A stretch of DNA of 64,000 nucleotides from Bacteroidota bacterium (lineage in GTDB: Bacteria; Bacteroidota; Bacteroidia; JAHEXY01), in the NCBI GenBank assembly GCA_023251875.1, contig JAHEXY010000012.1, forward strand, positions 80,111 through 144,110. The letters run 5' to 3'. Positions within the stretch are counted from its first letter, which is position 1, and each line of letters begins with the position of its first letter. This document shows, piece after piece, positions 8,510 through 17,705 of the stretch. Below the pieces are notes generated by a model, which saw only the letters and a program-made list of their open reading frames with translations, had not been told where the DNA came from and did not search any database. Made by a program: the position numbers and the translations under genes.

Positions 8510-9601
8510 TTAAAGAATAAGCTCATTCAAATATTTTAAATAATTATTTTGTTGAGATAGTACAGAATAATGATCCATTACAGTTTTAAAACCCGCATTA
8601 CCAATTGTTTTTCTTGCAATTTCCGATTCAATTAAAAGAGAAAGTTTTGCCAGCCATTCCTCATTGCTATCTGCTAAATAACCATTTATTCCATCTTGAA
8701 TTACTTCGGTATTTACTCCAACAGGAGACATTATGGTTGGAATTGCCATAGCCATATATTGTATTCCTTTGCAAGCGCATTTTCCTTTGGCCCATTCATC
8801 ATTGGGCAAAGGCATGATTCCAATATCCAAATAGGATAGTTCTTTTACTTCAGTTTCTTGTGACCATGCAATGCCTTTAATACCCAATTCAGGATATTGA
8901 AAACTCGCATCACCAATTACTTTAAAGTATACTTTATCTGCATATTGTTTTTTTATTTTTTCAAGAATAGGCAAAGCAAATTTTAAATGCTGAATAGTAG
9001 TGGGGCTCCCCGTCCAGCCAATGCATATTTTATCTTGAGGTTTTTCAACATCTAATCTTTTATGATACGATGTATCGATGGTTGTGGGAATAATTTTCAC
9101 ATTTTTATTAAACTGATTGGCATAAGTAGCCAGATATAAATTTCCTGCAAAAACCAAATCAGCCATTTTAATAATATTGGCTGTTTTACTTGGATTTTTT
9201 AGCCAAACCAGATTTTTATTGGCTTCAGAAACATTTTCAAGCCATATTGAATCATCAAAATCAAATACTAATTTGGCTTTTGAATGGCTATACAACCATT
9301 CAAAAAAACTAGTTCCCAGCATAAACGCTTCTCTCTGCACAAAAATGATATCATATTGCGCAAGCCTTACTGATTCAATAGCTCTTTTAAAAATACTTTT
9401 AGCTACAATACCCGATTTTTGGAAATAATGATTGGGGCTATAAAAAATTTTATCATCAGCTGCCGAAAGCAAATTTGAGTAGGTATAATCAAATCCATTT
9501 TCTTTTAAATAAGGTAGGTATTGTTCAAACCTAAATCGTTGGCTGGGCGAACGATTAGGCCTGTGAAGAACGGAAAACAATATTTTTTTTGTAGTACTCA
9601 A
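8510..9601 (-). CDS. Glycosyltransferase (GT-B type, family 1/4-like)
   Basis: A 363-residue GT-B glycosyltransferase. The N-terminal half carries a VFDFDDSIWL motif (residues ~111-120). The C-terminal half has the nucleotide-sugar domain, with IGWTGSPTTIQHLKFALPIL near 193 and a PLPNDEWAKGKCACKGIQYM segment followed by MAIPTIMSPVGVNTEVI, matching the E-x7-E-like region. It starts at a TTG whose bases overlap the TGA of the sulfotransferase (TTGA), so it is translationally coupled to it. Donor and acceptor are unknown. With the sulfotransferase and the GT4 gene upstream it probably builds a sulfated glycan. Confidence 0.8.
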   Translation of the reverse strand: MSTTKKILFSVLHRPNRSPSQRFRFEQYLPYLKENGFDYTYSNLLSAADDKIFYSPNHYFQKSGIVAKSIFKRAIESVRLAQYDIIFVQREAFMLGTSFFEWLYSHSKAKLVFDFDDSIWLENVSEANKNLVWLKNPSKTANIIKMADLVFAGNLYLATYANQFNKNVKIIPTTIDTSYHKRLDVEKPQDKICIGWTGSPTTIQHLKFALPILEKIKKQYADKVYFKVIGDASFQYPELGIKGIAWSQETEVKELSYLDIGIMPLPNDEWAKGKCACKGIQYMAMAIPTIMSPVGVNTEVIQDGINGYLADSNEEWLAKLSLLIESEIARKTIGNAGFKTVMDHYSVLSQQNNYLKYLNELIL

Positions 9602-10716
9602 ACCGTTTCTAAAAATGAATCTTCATATTTCCATTCATCTAACGAAAAACCCCAATGCTGATTTACTTTTTCTATCATTTCTGAAGAATAGTTATAGCTT
9701 GTTTTTTCTTTCGATTTTTTTGCATTTACAAAACCTTCAAGTTTAGGTTTAACTTCATTAAAATTGGGTAACGATAAATGTTTGTATATGTGCTCCATCT
9801 TTCCCATAGTATCATTAAACAAATCTTCGTATCTAATTTCCACCAAATTATTCTCAGGAATGAGTTCTCTTTGCTTAATATAATTGCTCAGTAACAATTT
9901 GTAACCAAACAATATGTTGTCTTCTACTTCTTGCTGACTTGGTTTTTGAAAACAAAAATTCTTCAAATTAGCTTTCCATAATCCTAAATTAGAATTATAC
10001 ACATCATAAGGATTGCGATGTATGTATATAAATTTAGCATCCGGAAAAAGTTCCAATAATTGTTTTATTCTACCTGTATTGGGTGGTGTACGCAAAATTA
10101 AAGGCTTTTGATAATGCAATGAAAGTTTTTTAATCATGTACATATAGTCCGACTTCCATTTATCTAAATATTTTTTTTGAGAATTTTCATCAACAAATGA
10201 ATATCGCAGCATCAATTTTTTGTATGACGATGGCATTACCTGCCCCCAATAAGATGTATGTGGAGATATTAAACCAAGAAAACCGGTATCATCTTCATCT
10301 GCACTTATCCATTCTAATTTTACCCTGTGAAAAGGATTTTTTGCACCAATAACATTGTTTCCATATTGCATCAAGGGCCTAAGCACTTTTTCAGTACTCA
10401 CATACATTTGCGGAAAAATAGCTTTATACAAATTGTGATATCCGAAACGATCGTCTTCAGAAAGTAATCGTTGCAGAAAAGTAGTTCCACTTCGCCAATG
10501 GCCTAATACAAATATTGGGGCTTGTTTTAATTCATGCTTTTGAATTTTGCGCTCCATAACAATGGTTTCGAGCCAGCTAATGGGTTCAAAAAGAACAATA
10601 CGGGTTAAATACGGAGAAAGTCTTTGAATGCGACTATAATGTAAGCCACCATTATTTTTAATTACAGAAATAAATCTGTACAAAGATGAATACGGAATAA
10701 GGCGAGAGGGGGTCAT
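9598..10716 (-). CDS. Sulfotransferase family protein
   Basis: A 372-residue cytoplasmic sulfotransferase that would use PAPS. The 5'-phosphosulfate loop is seen as FVLGHWRSGTTFLQRLL near residues 68-84. The 3'-phosphate loop is FIYIHRNPYDVYNSN near 229-243. A YEDLF segment follows. This is the Sulfotransfer_3-like branch, which modifies sugars or other small acceptors. It overlaps the downstream glycosyltransferase by 4 bp and lies 33 bp from the upstream GT4 gene, so the three form one unit. No PAPS synthesis genes (cysDNC) are in the window. Confidence 0.85.
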   Translation of the reverse strand: MTPSRLIPYSSLYRFISVIKNNGGLHYSRIQRLSPYLTRIVLFEPISWLETIVMERKIQKHELKQAPIFVLGHWRSGTTFLQRLLSEDDRFGYHNLYKAIFPQMYVSTEKVLRPLMQYGNNVIGAKNPFHRVKLEWISADEDDTGFLGLISPHTSYWGQVMPSSYKKLMLRYSFVDENSQKKYLDKWKSDYMYMIKKLSLHYQKPLILRTPPNTGRIKQLLELFPDAKFIYIHRNPYDVYNSNLGLWKANLKNFCFQKPSQQEVEDNILFGYKLLLSNYIKQRELIPENNLVEIRYEDLFNDTMGKMEHIYKHLSLPNFNEVKPKLEGFVNAKKSKEKTSYNYSSEMIEKVNQHWGFSLDEWKYEDSFLETV

Positions 10717-10749
10717 GCGCTATTTTTTTGACAAAAGTACCAATATTTT

Positions 10750-11982
10750 TTAAGACCTCATCCCTAAACTCTTATATACGGCCAAATACTTTTCTATTCC
10801 TTTCTCAAGAGAATAAAATTCATACGCAGCTTGCTGAATTTGCAAGGGAGGTATGGCAAGTATAGTATCAATATTATCAACTATTGCATCGTATTCTTTA
10901 TTGGTAAATTCATGAACAAGAACTCCTGATTTACCCGATTTCATAATATCTCCTACATCTCCTACCCCATCGTTACATATTAAGGGAATACCCATTCCCA
11001 TGATTTCACCCTGCTTTGTTGGAGATGATGCTTTTTTTGAATAGACCGGCTGAATAAAAAATATAGATACATTACTTAAACTAAGTAATAAAGGCACTTC
11101 ATTTCTATTGGCAGAATAGATCACCAATTTAGATGTATCAATTCCTTTCTGTTTTGCCTTTTCAATTAAATGCAAAGGATCGTCAGGTGTAATAAAGAGA
11201 AATTTTGCATTGTTTTTTTTGAGCAACAAACGATTGAAAAAATCAAACATTTCATCTAATAAATACCAACTACCAATTGTTCCTAAATAGGATAATACAA
11301 GATCCCGGGATGTAATTTTTAATTTTTGCGAAAATTTAACTGACTCAGCTTTATTAACATTTATAGAAGAATAAAAATGAAGATCGGCACAACAAGGAAT
11401 TACTTCAATAGGAACAGGCTGATTTTTTACGGTTTTCCATGAATGAATATCTTTTTTGGCATTATGCGTTAAACTAATGGTATAATCTGCATTAGATAAA
11501 AACTCCGATTCTTTTTTCTTAAAATAAGTATGAATCATTTTATATAATGGATTTGATAAATTCCATATTTTCCCGTCAACCCTTTCATCGGCCCAATAGC
11601 CGCGCATATCAAAAATATATTTAATGCCGAGATTTTTTTTGAGATACAATCCCACCAATGACGTAACATAGCTTCTGCAATGCACAATTTGAAATTTTTC
11701 TTTTGTATGCAATTCAATTGCCTTATTGCGGAGCATTAACAAATCATAAATAGTTGAAAACACAGGTGGTGATTTATGATAGGTCATAGGCACCCAATTA
11801 ATGGATGTTTGTTTTAAAATAGCGCTAATACTTGTATTTCTTTTCTGATAATTATCAAATTTTTCAAAACTGATGACGGTAAATTTATAACCGTATTTTG
11901 TTAAGCCCACGAGATAGGGAATTACTTGTGATTGCCCCAAGGGATCCGTCATTCCATCGTAAGAAAGGTAGAGTACGTTCAT
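10750..11982 (-). CDS. Glycosyltransferase family 4 protein
   Basis: A 410-residue GT-B glycosyltransferase. The N-terminus has the acceptor-domain GMTDPLGQSQVIPYL loop (residues 10-24), and FDMRGYWADERVDG is near 144-157. The C-terminal Rossmann domain has LSYLGTIGSWYLLDEM near 230 and the donor-binding SSPTKQGEIMGMGIPLICND region near 322. It is the first gene of the three-gene glycan/sulfation unit. Sugar specificity cannot be read from the sequence. Confidence 0.88.
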   Translation of the reverse strand: MNVLYLSYDGMTDPLGQSQVIPYLVGLTKYGYKFTVISFEKFDNYQKRNTSISAILKQTSINWVPMTYHKSPPVFSTIYDLLMLRNKAIELHTKEKFQIVHCRSYVTSLVGLYLKKNLGIKYIFDMRGYWADERVDGKIWNLSNPLYKMIHTYFKKKESEFLSNADYTISLTHNAKKDIHSWKTVKNQPVPIEVIPCCADLHFYSSINVNKAESVKFSQKLKITSRDLVLSYLGTIGSWYLLDEMFDFFNRLLLKKNNAKFLFITPDDPLHLIEKAKQKGIDTSKLVIYSANRNEVPLLLSLSNVSIFFIQPVYSKKASSPTKQGEIMGMGIPLICNDGVGDVGDIMKSGKSGVLVHEFTNKEYDAIVDNIDTILAIPPLQIQQAAYEFYSLEKGIEKYLAVYKSLGMRS

Positions 11983-12007
11983 ATTTTTTAAGCCTCTTTT
12001 TTATTTA

Positions 12008-12083
12008 AAACCTGACAGGTTTCATAGAAAGGGATAGCCTTCATTTTCACAATTGCTGTGCAATTAAAAAACCTGTCAGGTTT
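12008..12083. repeat. Paired palindrome AAACCTGACAGGTTT
   Basis: AAACCTGACAGGTTT at 12008-12022 and AAACCTGTCAGGTTT at 12069-12083 are each self-complementary except at the centre, and they are reverse complements of each other. They frame a 46-bp spacer between rsmG and the GT4 gene. The arrangement suits a small repeat element or a terminator-like structure. Confidence 0.7.
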
Positions 12084-12094
12084 AGTATAAAAAA

Positions 12095-12709
12095 TCATAT
12101 CACCACCACTTTTTTCGTTTCAAAAAATTCTTCTTTAAAAAAATCAGAAAGAGGATAAACTTTATAAGGTCTCTTGGTAAGTTTTAATTCTTCGGCAATA
12201 TCACCTCCCTTTAAATAAACCAATTTGCCTTGATGAACTAGCTTTCCTTTAATCATGTTTATAAATGCAGGTAATTCTGTTACTGCTCTGCTTACAATAA
12301 AATGAAAACGACCATCTACTTGTTCAGATCTTATTTGTTGGGCCTTTACATTTTTCAATTGTAAATTGTCAATTACAGCTTGCACCACTTTTATTTTTTT
12401 TCCAATAGAATCAATTAAATAAAATTGAGTTTGAGGAAATAAAATGGCTAATGGAATTCCGGGAAACCCTCCTCCTGTACCAACATCCATTACACGATGT
12501 GTTTCGTTAAATGAGATAACCTTTGCGATACCTAATGAATGAAGTACGTGTTTTTCGTACAAATGCTCAATATCATTTCTTGAAATAACATTAATCTGGC
12601 TATTCCAAAAAATATAAAGTTCTTTTAGTTTATTAAATTGTTCCTTTTGAAGATCCGTTAAATCAGGAAAATATGTGGTGATGGAATCAATATTTTTAAA
12701 GTCGGTCAT
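12095..12709 (-). CDS. rsmG: 16S rRNA (guanine-527 N7)-methyltransferase
   Basis: RsmG (GidB) methylates G527 of 16S rRNA. I take the ATG at 12709 (204 residues), giving the usual N-terminus TDFKNIDSITTYFPDL. A longer start at 12730 adds MIFCLLI only. The SAM motif VMDVGTGGGFPGIPLAILFP is near residues 72-91, followed by LIDSIGKKIKVV and FIVSRAVTELPAF, all family signatures. The spacing to its neighbours and the palindromes on both sides suggest a single-gene transcript. Loss of this gene is known to give low-level streptomycin resistance in other bacteria. Confidence 0.95.
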   Translation of the reverse strand: MTDFKNIDSITTYFPDLTDLQKEQFNKLKELYIFWNSQINVISRNDIEHLYEKHVLHSLGIAKVISFNETHRVMDVGTGGGFPGIPLAILFPQTQFYLIDSIGKKIKVVQAVIDNLQLKNVKAQQIRSEQVDGRFHFIVSRAVTELPAFINMIKGKLVHQGKLVYLKGGDIAEELKLTKRPYKVYPLSDFFKEEFFETKKVVVI

Positions 12710-12776
12710 TATTAATAAGCAAAATATCAAAATAACAACAACCCAGAATGAGTTGAACTAATTTGAAAATATTATT

Positions 12777-12863
12777 AAACCCCTTTGGGGTTTACGGAAC
12801 AATTGCATTTTGTAATCTGCAGGTTTCACCTACAGCTATTCAAATTTAATCCCTTCGGGATTA
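12777..12863. repeat. REP-like palindromes in rsmG/sigma gap
   Basis: AAACCCCTTTGGGGTTT at 12777-12793 and TAATCCCTTCGGGATTA at 12847-12863 are two perfect or near-perfect palindromes about 50 bp apart. Between them is a CTGCAGGTTTCACCTACAG imperfect hairpin. They fill the 200-bp gap between the sigma factor stop and rsmG and resemble short dispersed palindromic units of Bacteroidota. Confidence 0.7.
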
Positions 12864-12931
12864 TTTAAAAATCAAAAATATCTAAACTTATACACTTCAT
12901 ATTCATAATTCAAAACTCGTAATCAAACTAC

Positions 12932-13543
12932 CTAAAGTGTTTGATGTTTTGTTTTGAGAATGTGATACAGAAACTCTCTAGCTCTATGCAATTGGGCTTT
13001 TACGGTTCCCAGTGGTAAATCAAGATGTTCCGATATTTCTTCGTATGAATACTCTTTAAAATATCGCATTTCAATTAACATTCTATATCGGGGCTTTAAA
13101 CTACTCACCACATCTTGCATCAACTTTGTTTTTTGATCTATAATGTATTTTTCCTCAGGATCCGGGTTTTCTTCTTTTATATCAACTGCTTTTTCACTAC
13201 CCTCCTCATCAGTAAAAGTTCTATCAAGCGAAATAATGGTTTGCCTTTGCTTTCTAATGTGATCGATACAATTATTAGAAGCTATTTTAAATAACCATGT
13301 GCTAAAAGCAAAATTAGGCGTGTATTGGTCTAATTTGCTAAAAGCCTTTGTGAAAGCTTCAATGGTAAGATCATCTGCATCATCCTTATTATTTACCATT
13401 CTTAAAAGCATAAAATAGATGGAATCTCTATAACGTTTCATTAATTCTGCATAGGCTGTTTGATTGCCTTTTGCAGCTAGCCTGACTAAGTTATAATCGT
13501 ACTTTGCTTTTTCTGATAATTCTTGCGTTAATTCTTCTGCCAT
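12932..13543 (-). CDS. ECF-type RNA polymerase sigma factor
   Basis: A 203-residue sigma-70 family protein with only regions 2 and 4, so an extracytoplasmic-function type. Region 2 spans residues ~25-95, with YFMLLRMVNNKDDADDLTIE and FSTWLFKIASNNCIDHIRK. Region 4 spans ~140-195, with MLIEMRYFKEYSYEEISEHL and LPLGTVKAQLHRAREFLY. No anti-sigma gene is adjacent; its start lies inside the 3' end of a family 2 glycosyltransferase (16-bp overlap). Target promoters are unknown. It may respond to envelope or surface-glycan status given that neighbour. Confidence 0.93.
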   Translation of the reverse strand: MAEELTQELSEKAKYDYNLVRLAAKGNQTAYAELMKRYRDSIYFMLLRMVNNKDDADDLTIEAFTKAFSKLDQYTPNFAFSTWLFKIASNNCIDHIRKQRQTIISLDRTFTDEEGSEKAVDIKEENPDPEEKYIIDQKTKLMQDVVSSLKPRYRMLIEMRYFKEYSYEEISEHLDLPLGTVKAQLHRAREFLYHILKTKHQTL

Positions 13544-14637
13544 GAATTGGGAGTATATATTAAATTCAATGTTACCAAAAATAGGTTTAAAATTAAAATA
13601 AACAACTCATATATAGGAAATAAAACTACATGATGCTTTTCATTCAATTTTATTAAACAAGCCTTAAATGTAAAAATTTGTATGAATGTTCGTACTAAAA
13701 ACAAAACAATTATGGGTAAAAAAATAGGTGTGATTGTTATAATATATACAAATGAAGCATAAAATGCAATTAAACTTAGCTGAGAAAGCCCTAAATAAAA
13801 TTTTATAGAGGGTTTATATTTAATGCCGGTAGTTAAATGTCTGCGTTTTTGATATAGCCATGAATACCCATTTTCTTTAGGTAGAGAAAGGGTTTGTGCT
13901 TCTTCATTTATTTCAATAACTGTATTGGCAGCATTTGCAACTTCATTAATAAATAAATCATCATCGCCTGACATCACATTTATATGGCTTTTGAAGCCAT
14001 TATTCTTAGTAAACAATTGTTTTTTATAAGCTAAGTTTCTTCCAACACCCATATAGGGCATACCTGCAATTGCAAACGATAAATACTGAAAGGCAATATA
14101 AATGGTATCGAAACGAACAATCGCATTTAAAAATCCTGCTCTATATTCATAGGCTCCATAGCCAAGAATAATTTCATTTTGCGAAGAAAATTTTCGAGAC
14201 ATTTTATTGATCCAATTTTTACTTTTAGGCATGCAATCAGCATCGGTTAGTAAAAGAGATTCGTATTTGCTGGCTTTTATTCCTTGAGTTAGTGCATTTT
14301 TTTTCCCACAAGACTTTTCAGGAGAAATAGTAACGATACTCAAGTTTTTAAATTGCTTTTGGAAGTTTAACAATACCTTATAGCTATTATCTGTTGAAGC
14401 ATCATCAACAACAATTACTTCAAAACAAGGATAATTTTGTTCCAAAATGGAAATCAAGTTTTTTTCCAGTTTTTTTTCTTCATTTTTTGCACAAACTATA
14501 ACTGAAGCAGGAGGTGCAGATTCGGGAATTTGATTGGGAGTATAAATGGCTAGTTTTCTATATACAAATAGATAAAAATAAAGTTGCGTTAGAAATGCTA
14601 GGACAAAAATAATTTCTATTACGATAATAATTGACAA
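13528..14637 (-). CDS. Membrane-bound family 2 glycosyltransferase
   Basis: A 369-residue GT-A enzyme with an N-terminal membrane segment (residues 2-28) and two or three C-terminal transmembrane helices (~285-360). The catalytic domain shows SVIVCAKNEEKKLEKNL (46-62), VVDDASTDNS (~75-84), LLTDADC (the DxD, ~130), SGDDDLFINEV (~224) and YQKRRHLTTGIKY, standing in for the QxxRW acceptor motif. It starts with TTG at 14637. The stop is 16 bp inside the sigma factor gene, so the two are coupled. It probably elongates or decorates a surface glycan. Confidence 0.88.
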   Translation of the reverse strand: MSIIIVIEIIFVLAFLTQLYFYLFVYRKLAIYTPNQIPESAPPASVIVCAKNEEKKLEKNLISILEQNYPCFEVIVVDDASTDNSYKVLLNFQKQFKNLSIVTISPEKSCGKKNALTQGIKASKYESLLLTDADCMPKSKNWINKMSRKFSSQNEIILGYGAYEYRAGFLNAIVRFDTIYIAFQYLSFAIAGMPYMGVGRNLAYKKQLFTKNNGFKSHINVMSGDDDLFINEVANAANTVIEINEEAQTLSLPKENGYSWLYQKRRHLTTGIKYKPSIKFYLGLSQLSLIAFYASFVYIITITPIFLPIIVLFLVRTFIQIFTFKACLIKLNEKHHVVLFPIYELFILILNLFLVTLNLIYTPNSWQKN

Positions 14638-14748
14638 AATGATAAATGAAAATTTTAAATGATTTCCATCGCCAAGATAATATCTTTCTCTATAAATATA
14701 GGCTTGGCAGGCATATAATTTATTAGCTTCGCTTTTAAAATTATTTTT

Positions 14749-15981
14749 ATGGCAATAGAAAATAAGAGCACTACAAAAATATTAGCGCCCTTATTGTTAA
14801 CCGTTTTTCTCGATTTATTAGGTGTTGGAGTGGTAATTCCTATTGCAGCACCATTATTATTAAATCCTTCAACCGGCATGTTGCCAATTGATTTTACTTT
14901 AACCCATCGTTCTATTATACTTGGATTTTTATTGGGATCATATCCTTTGGCTCAATTTTTTGGAGCACCAATACTAGGTGCAATGGCCGATAGATATGGA
15001 AGAAAAAAATTGCTTACGCTTTCGCTTATTGGAACATGTATTGGCTACATTATTTTTGCAATTGGCATTTATGAGCACTCCATTTTACTTTGCTTTTTAA
15101 GCAGAATTTTAGATGGCTTTACCGGAGGAAATATTGCCATTGCTATGTCGAGTATTGCAGATGTTACAGATGAAAAAAATAGGGCGAGAAATTTTGGCTT
15201 GATTGGAATGAGCTTTGGTATTGGCTTTGTGCTTGGCCCTTTTATTGGAGGAAAACTGGCAGACCCAAGCATTGTAAGTTGGTTTACATTTGCCACCCCC
15301 TATTGGTTTACGGCCATATTAAGTGCAGTAAATATTTTTTTAATTTCTATTTTATTTAAAGAAACTTTACCTAAAGCAAGGCAAACAGAAATTAGTTTTT
15401 TTACGGGATTTAGAAATATTCATACCGCTTTTTCTGATTCAAATTTGCGCACTATTTTTTTAGTAGTCTTTTTTTTCACCTTCGGCTTTAATTGTTTTAC
15501 TCAATTTTTCCAGGTTTTTATGATTGGGAAACACCATTACAATCAATCTGATATTGCAGATATGTTTGCCTTTATTGGAATATGTTTGGCTATTACACAA
15601 GGTGCCTTAACAAGGCCATTGAGTAAAAAATTTAGCCCTTATCAAATACCTAAAATAAGCGTATTAATGTTGGGTTTAGTCATGCCTTTTTTAATATTTC
15701 CCGATCAATCGAAATATTTATATTGTATACTTCCCTTTATTGCCATTTTTAATGGACTTACAACACCTAATACAACTGCATTGGTTTCGATGCAAGCAGG
15801 ACCTGAAAAACAAGGAAGTATTATGGGTATTAATCAATCTATGCAATCGTTGGCAATGGCTATTCCTCCAATATTAGCAGGCTTTATTACCACTATCAAT
15901 ATTAATTTACCCATTATAACTGCCTCATGCAGCATTTTAATTGCTTGGTTAATTTTTATTACAAATGTTAAGAAGCCTTAA
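14749..15981 (+). CDS. MFS transporter, TetA/multidrug-type
   Basis: A 410-residue, 12-helix major facilitator protein. Motif A between helices 2 and 3 is GAMADRYGRKK (77-87), and helix 5 has the antiporter-type LIGMSFGIGFVLGPFIGGKL (~150-170). The early helix LTVFLDLLGVGVVIPIAAPL is typical of the TetA/DHA1 group of drug-H+ antiporters. The substrate is not determinable. It is divergent from the glycosyltransferase, with a plausible promoter (TTGGC near 14704, TAGCTTCG near 14725) in the gap, and it converges on the T9SS gene at 16097. Confidence 0.88.
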   Translation: MAIENKSTTKILAPLLLTVFLDLLGVGVVIPIAAPLLLNPSTGMLPIDFTLTHRSIILGFLLGSYPLAQFFGAPILGAMADRYGRKKLLTLSLIGTCIGYIIFAIGIYEHSILLCFLSRILDGFTGGNIAIAMSSIADVTDEKNRARNFGLIGMSFGIGFVLGPFIGGKLADPSIVSWFTFATPYWFTAILSAVNIFLISILFKETLPKARQTEISFFTGFRNIHTAFSDSNLRTIFLVVFFFTFGFNCFTQFFQVFMIGKHHYNQSDIADMFAFIGICLAITQGALTRPLSKKFSPYQIPKISVLMLGLVMPFLIFPDQSKYLYCILPFIAIFNGLTTPNTTALVSMQAGPEKQGSIMGINQSMQSLAMAIPPILAGFITTININLPIITASCSILIAWLIFITNVKKP

Positions 15982-15988
15982 AATAAAA

Positions 15989-16021
15989 ATCCTTCAAGGT
16001 TTTTAAAAACTTTGAAGGATT
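15989..16021. terminator. Bidirectional terminator-like hairpin
   Basis: The inverted repeat AATCCTTCAA...TTGAAGGATT, with an AT-rich centre GTTTTTAAAAAC, sits 8 bp after the MFS stop codon and before the convergent T9SS gene. Confidence 0.65.
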
Positions 16022-16026
16022 ATGTA

Positions 16027-16090
16027 TGCCCTCATCCCATCCTTCCCGAAAAATCGGGACCGGTACTCCCAAGGGAGAAGGGGTGTTTGG
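16027..16090. repeat. Family A repeat with nested hairpin
   Basis: It matches the copy at 41240 (GCCCTCATCCCATCCTTC then TCCCAAGGGAGAAGG), but about 21 bp have been inserted at the stem shoulder. That insert carries its own hairpin CCCGAAAAATCGGG. It is a hairpin within a hairpin in a convergent gap. Confidence 0.7.
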
Positions 16091-16096
16091 ATTTAT

Positions 16097-17662
16097 TTAT
16101 TGTACCACCACTTTATCAGTAACTGTTTTTTGTTTGTTTTTAATACTGAATAAATAGATTCCCTTATTCACACCTGCAACACTAATTCTTAATTGATTTG
16201 CACCAGCTTTAGCATTGATACTTTGTTCAGCAATTCTTTGTCCACGATAGTCTATTAAAGTATAATATACTGTTTCGTTTTCATCTGTATTAAATGTAGC
16301 AACTACCGATTGGTTATCGCTATTGGTAATAACCGATGTAATATCAAACCCTGTTACAGTGCCACAACTTACGGCAACCGGATCAAAATATTCTTCGGTT
16401 CCGTTATTGTCTATTTGCTTTAAACGATAGTAAGATGTTCCTCCTAGTGGTGAACCGTCTATAGCCATATACGATTTTGGCACATTGCTGTTCGATTCAT
16501 ATTCTTGTAAGTATTGGCTGGCTACCATGGCAAAATTACTTTGGCCATCTAAGCTTCTTTCTACTTCAAAACCATGGTTATCGGTTTCTGAGGCTGTTGT
16601 CCAGTTTACGGTTACTTGACCATCGGTACATGATGCGCTAAAGTGGGTTAACTCTACCGGTAGTGGTGCTGATCCTGTTAAGGTACCTCCATTATTTGAA
16701 AGGGTTACAGGTAAGCCAAATTTGCTAAAACCTGTTACAGTTACTGTATTGGCTGCTGTACTGGCACTTTGTGAACCGGATGTTTGTGCTGCTGTATACC
16801 ATACATTTGATCCTGTATTGGCGGCATTGGCTACCATGTTGGTTTCGCCTCCACTAGTTGGTATTTCTGCTGTTGCATAGGTAAAGGTTACATCCGGAGT
16901 ATTGGTTCCGGCTGATCTACTTACACTCCAAAACCTATCTACTATGGTTGCCGATTGGCCTTCTACCTGTGTAATTCCTGTTGGTTTAGGGCTATTGGCA
17001 GCATTTGATACATAAGTAGCAACTGTTAAAGTACCAATATCTACAGCACCTGCTGTTACTGCTGATACTGCTACATCTACGCCTGCTGCTGTTGAAAACG
17101 GAAATTTATAGGTGCCATTGGCTGTGCCTATTGCCCAGGCTAAGCCGCCTGTTAAGGTTGTTGTTCCTCCATCTATTCCTCCAGATCCTGAGGTTGCTGT
17201 TATAGCTGTTGTTGCACTTGAGGATAAGGTTAAGGTTTTAGCATTTAAGGTTAACACGTTTGCGCCTAAAGTTGCAACTGTGGTTACCGTTACGCTTTGC
17301 CCCAAAGTTACAGCTCCTGCTAAGGTTAAATTACCCGGTACGGTTACAGCCGATGTGCCGGTAAATGTACCGCCTGATGCTGTAATGGTTGATGCGCTAT
17401 TGCCGCTCAATGTACCATCCATCTGGAATCCTTTGGTTCTTATATTGGCTGCTGCTGTGCCTAAATTTAAAGTTCCGCCTGAGGCTACTTGTGTATCGCC
17501 TGTTGTGGCATCGCCATCTACGGTTAAATCTCCATCTACATACAGTGTGCCCCCACTTACGTATAGCGCTGTGCCTGCTTGGGTGTTATTAAGTGTTGAG
17601 GCGCCTAATAGCATCAGCCCTATTAAAGTGGCTTTTTTTATGTGGGTGTATTTAGTTTTCAT
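16097..17662 (-). CDS. T9SS-sorted surface protein with beta-helix-like repeats
   Basis: A 521-residue secreted protein. The signal peptide (1-29) ends NTQAG. Residues ~30-170 are Thr/Gly/Val/Ala-rich strand repeats (SGGTLYVDGDLTVDGD, TLTLSSSATT) resembling head-domain or adhesin beta-helices. Residues ~335-430 form a fibronectin-like domain that starts LPVELTHFSASC and contains VNWTTASETDNHGFEVERS. The last ~80 residues are a T9SS type A sorting domain ending in GIYLFSIKNKQKTVTDKVVVQ minus the first residues. The repeats make the DNA locally richer in GC than its neighbours, which creates long spurious frames on the other strand. It follows the 17706 gene by 43 bp and is probably cotranscribed. 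Confidence 0.88.
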   Translation of the reverse strand: MKTKYTHIKKATLIGLMLLGASTLNNTQAGTALYVSGGTLYVDGDLTVDGDATTGDTQVASGGTLNLGTAAANIRTKGFQMDGTLSGNSASTITASGGTFTGTSAVTVPGNLTLAGAVTLGQSVTVTTVATLGANVLTLNAKTLTLSSSATTAITATSGSGGIDGGTTTLTGGLAWAIGTANGTYKFPFSTAAGVDVAVSAVTAGAVDIGTLTVATYVSNAANSPKPTGITQVEGQSATIVDRFWSVSRSAGTNTPDVTFTYATAEIPTSGGETNMVANAANTGSNVWYTAAQTSGSQSASTAANTVTVTGFSKFGLPVTLSNNGGTLTGSAPLPVELTHFSASCTDGQVTVNWTTASETDNHGFEVERSLDGQSNFAMVASQYLQEYESNSNVPKSYMAIDGSPLGGTSYYRLKQIDNNGTEEYFDPVAVSCGTVTGFDITSVITNSDNQSVVATFNTDENETVYYTLIDYRGQRIAEQSINAKAGANQLRISVAGVNKGIYLFSIKNKQKTVTDKVVVQ

Positions 17663-17705
17663 AAGCAGAATTTTAGAGTTTATAAATAATTTCCCTTAAT
17701 TAATA

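Noticed and set aside
17112-17699. A 195-residue plus-strand frame opposite the T9SS gene at 16097
   Set aside because: It is a Pro/Val-rich shadow of the Gly/Thr repeats on the other strand and lacks any domain; the minus-strand gene has a signal peptide and sorting domain.
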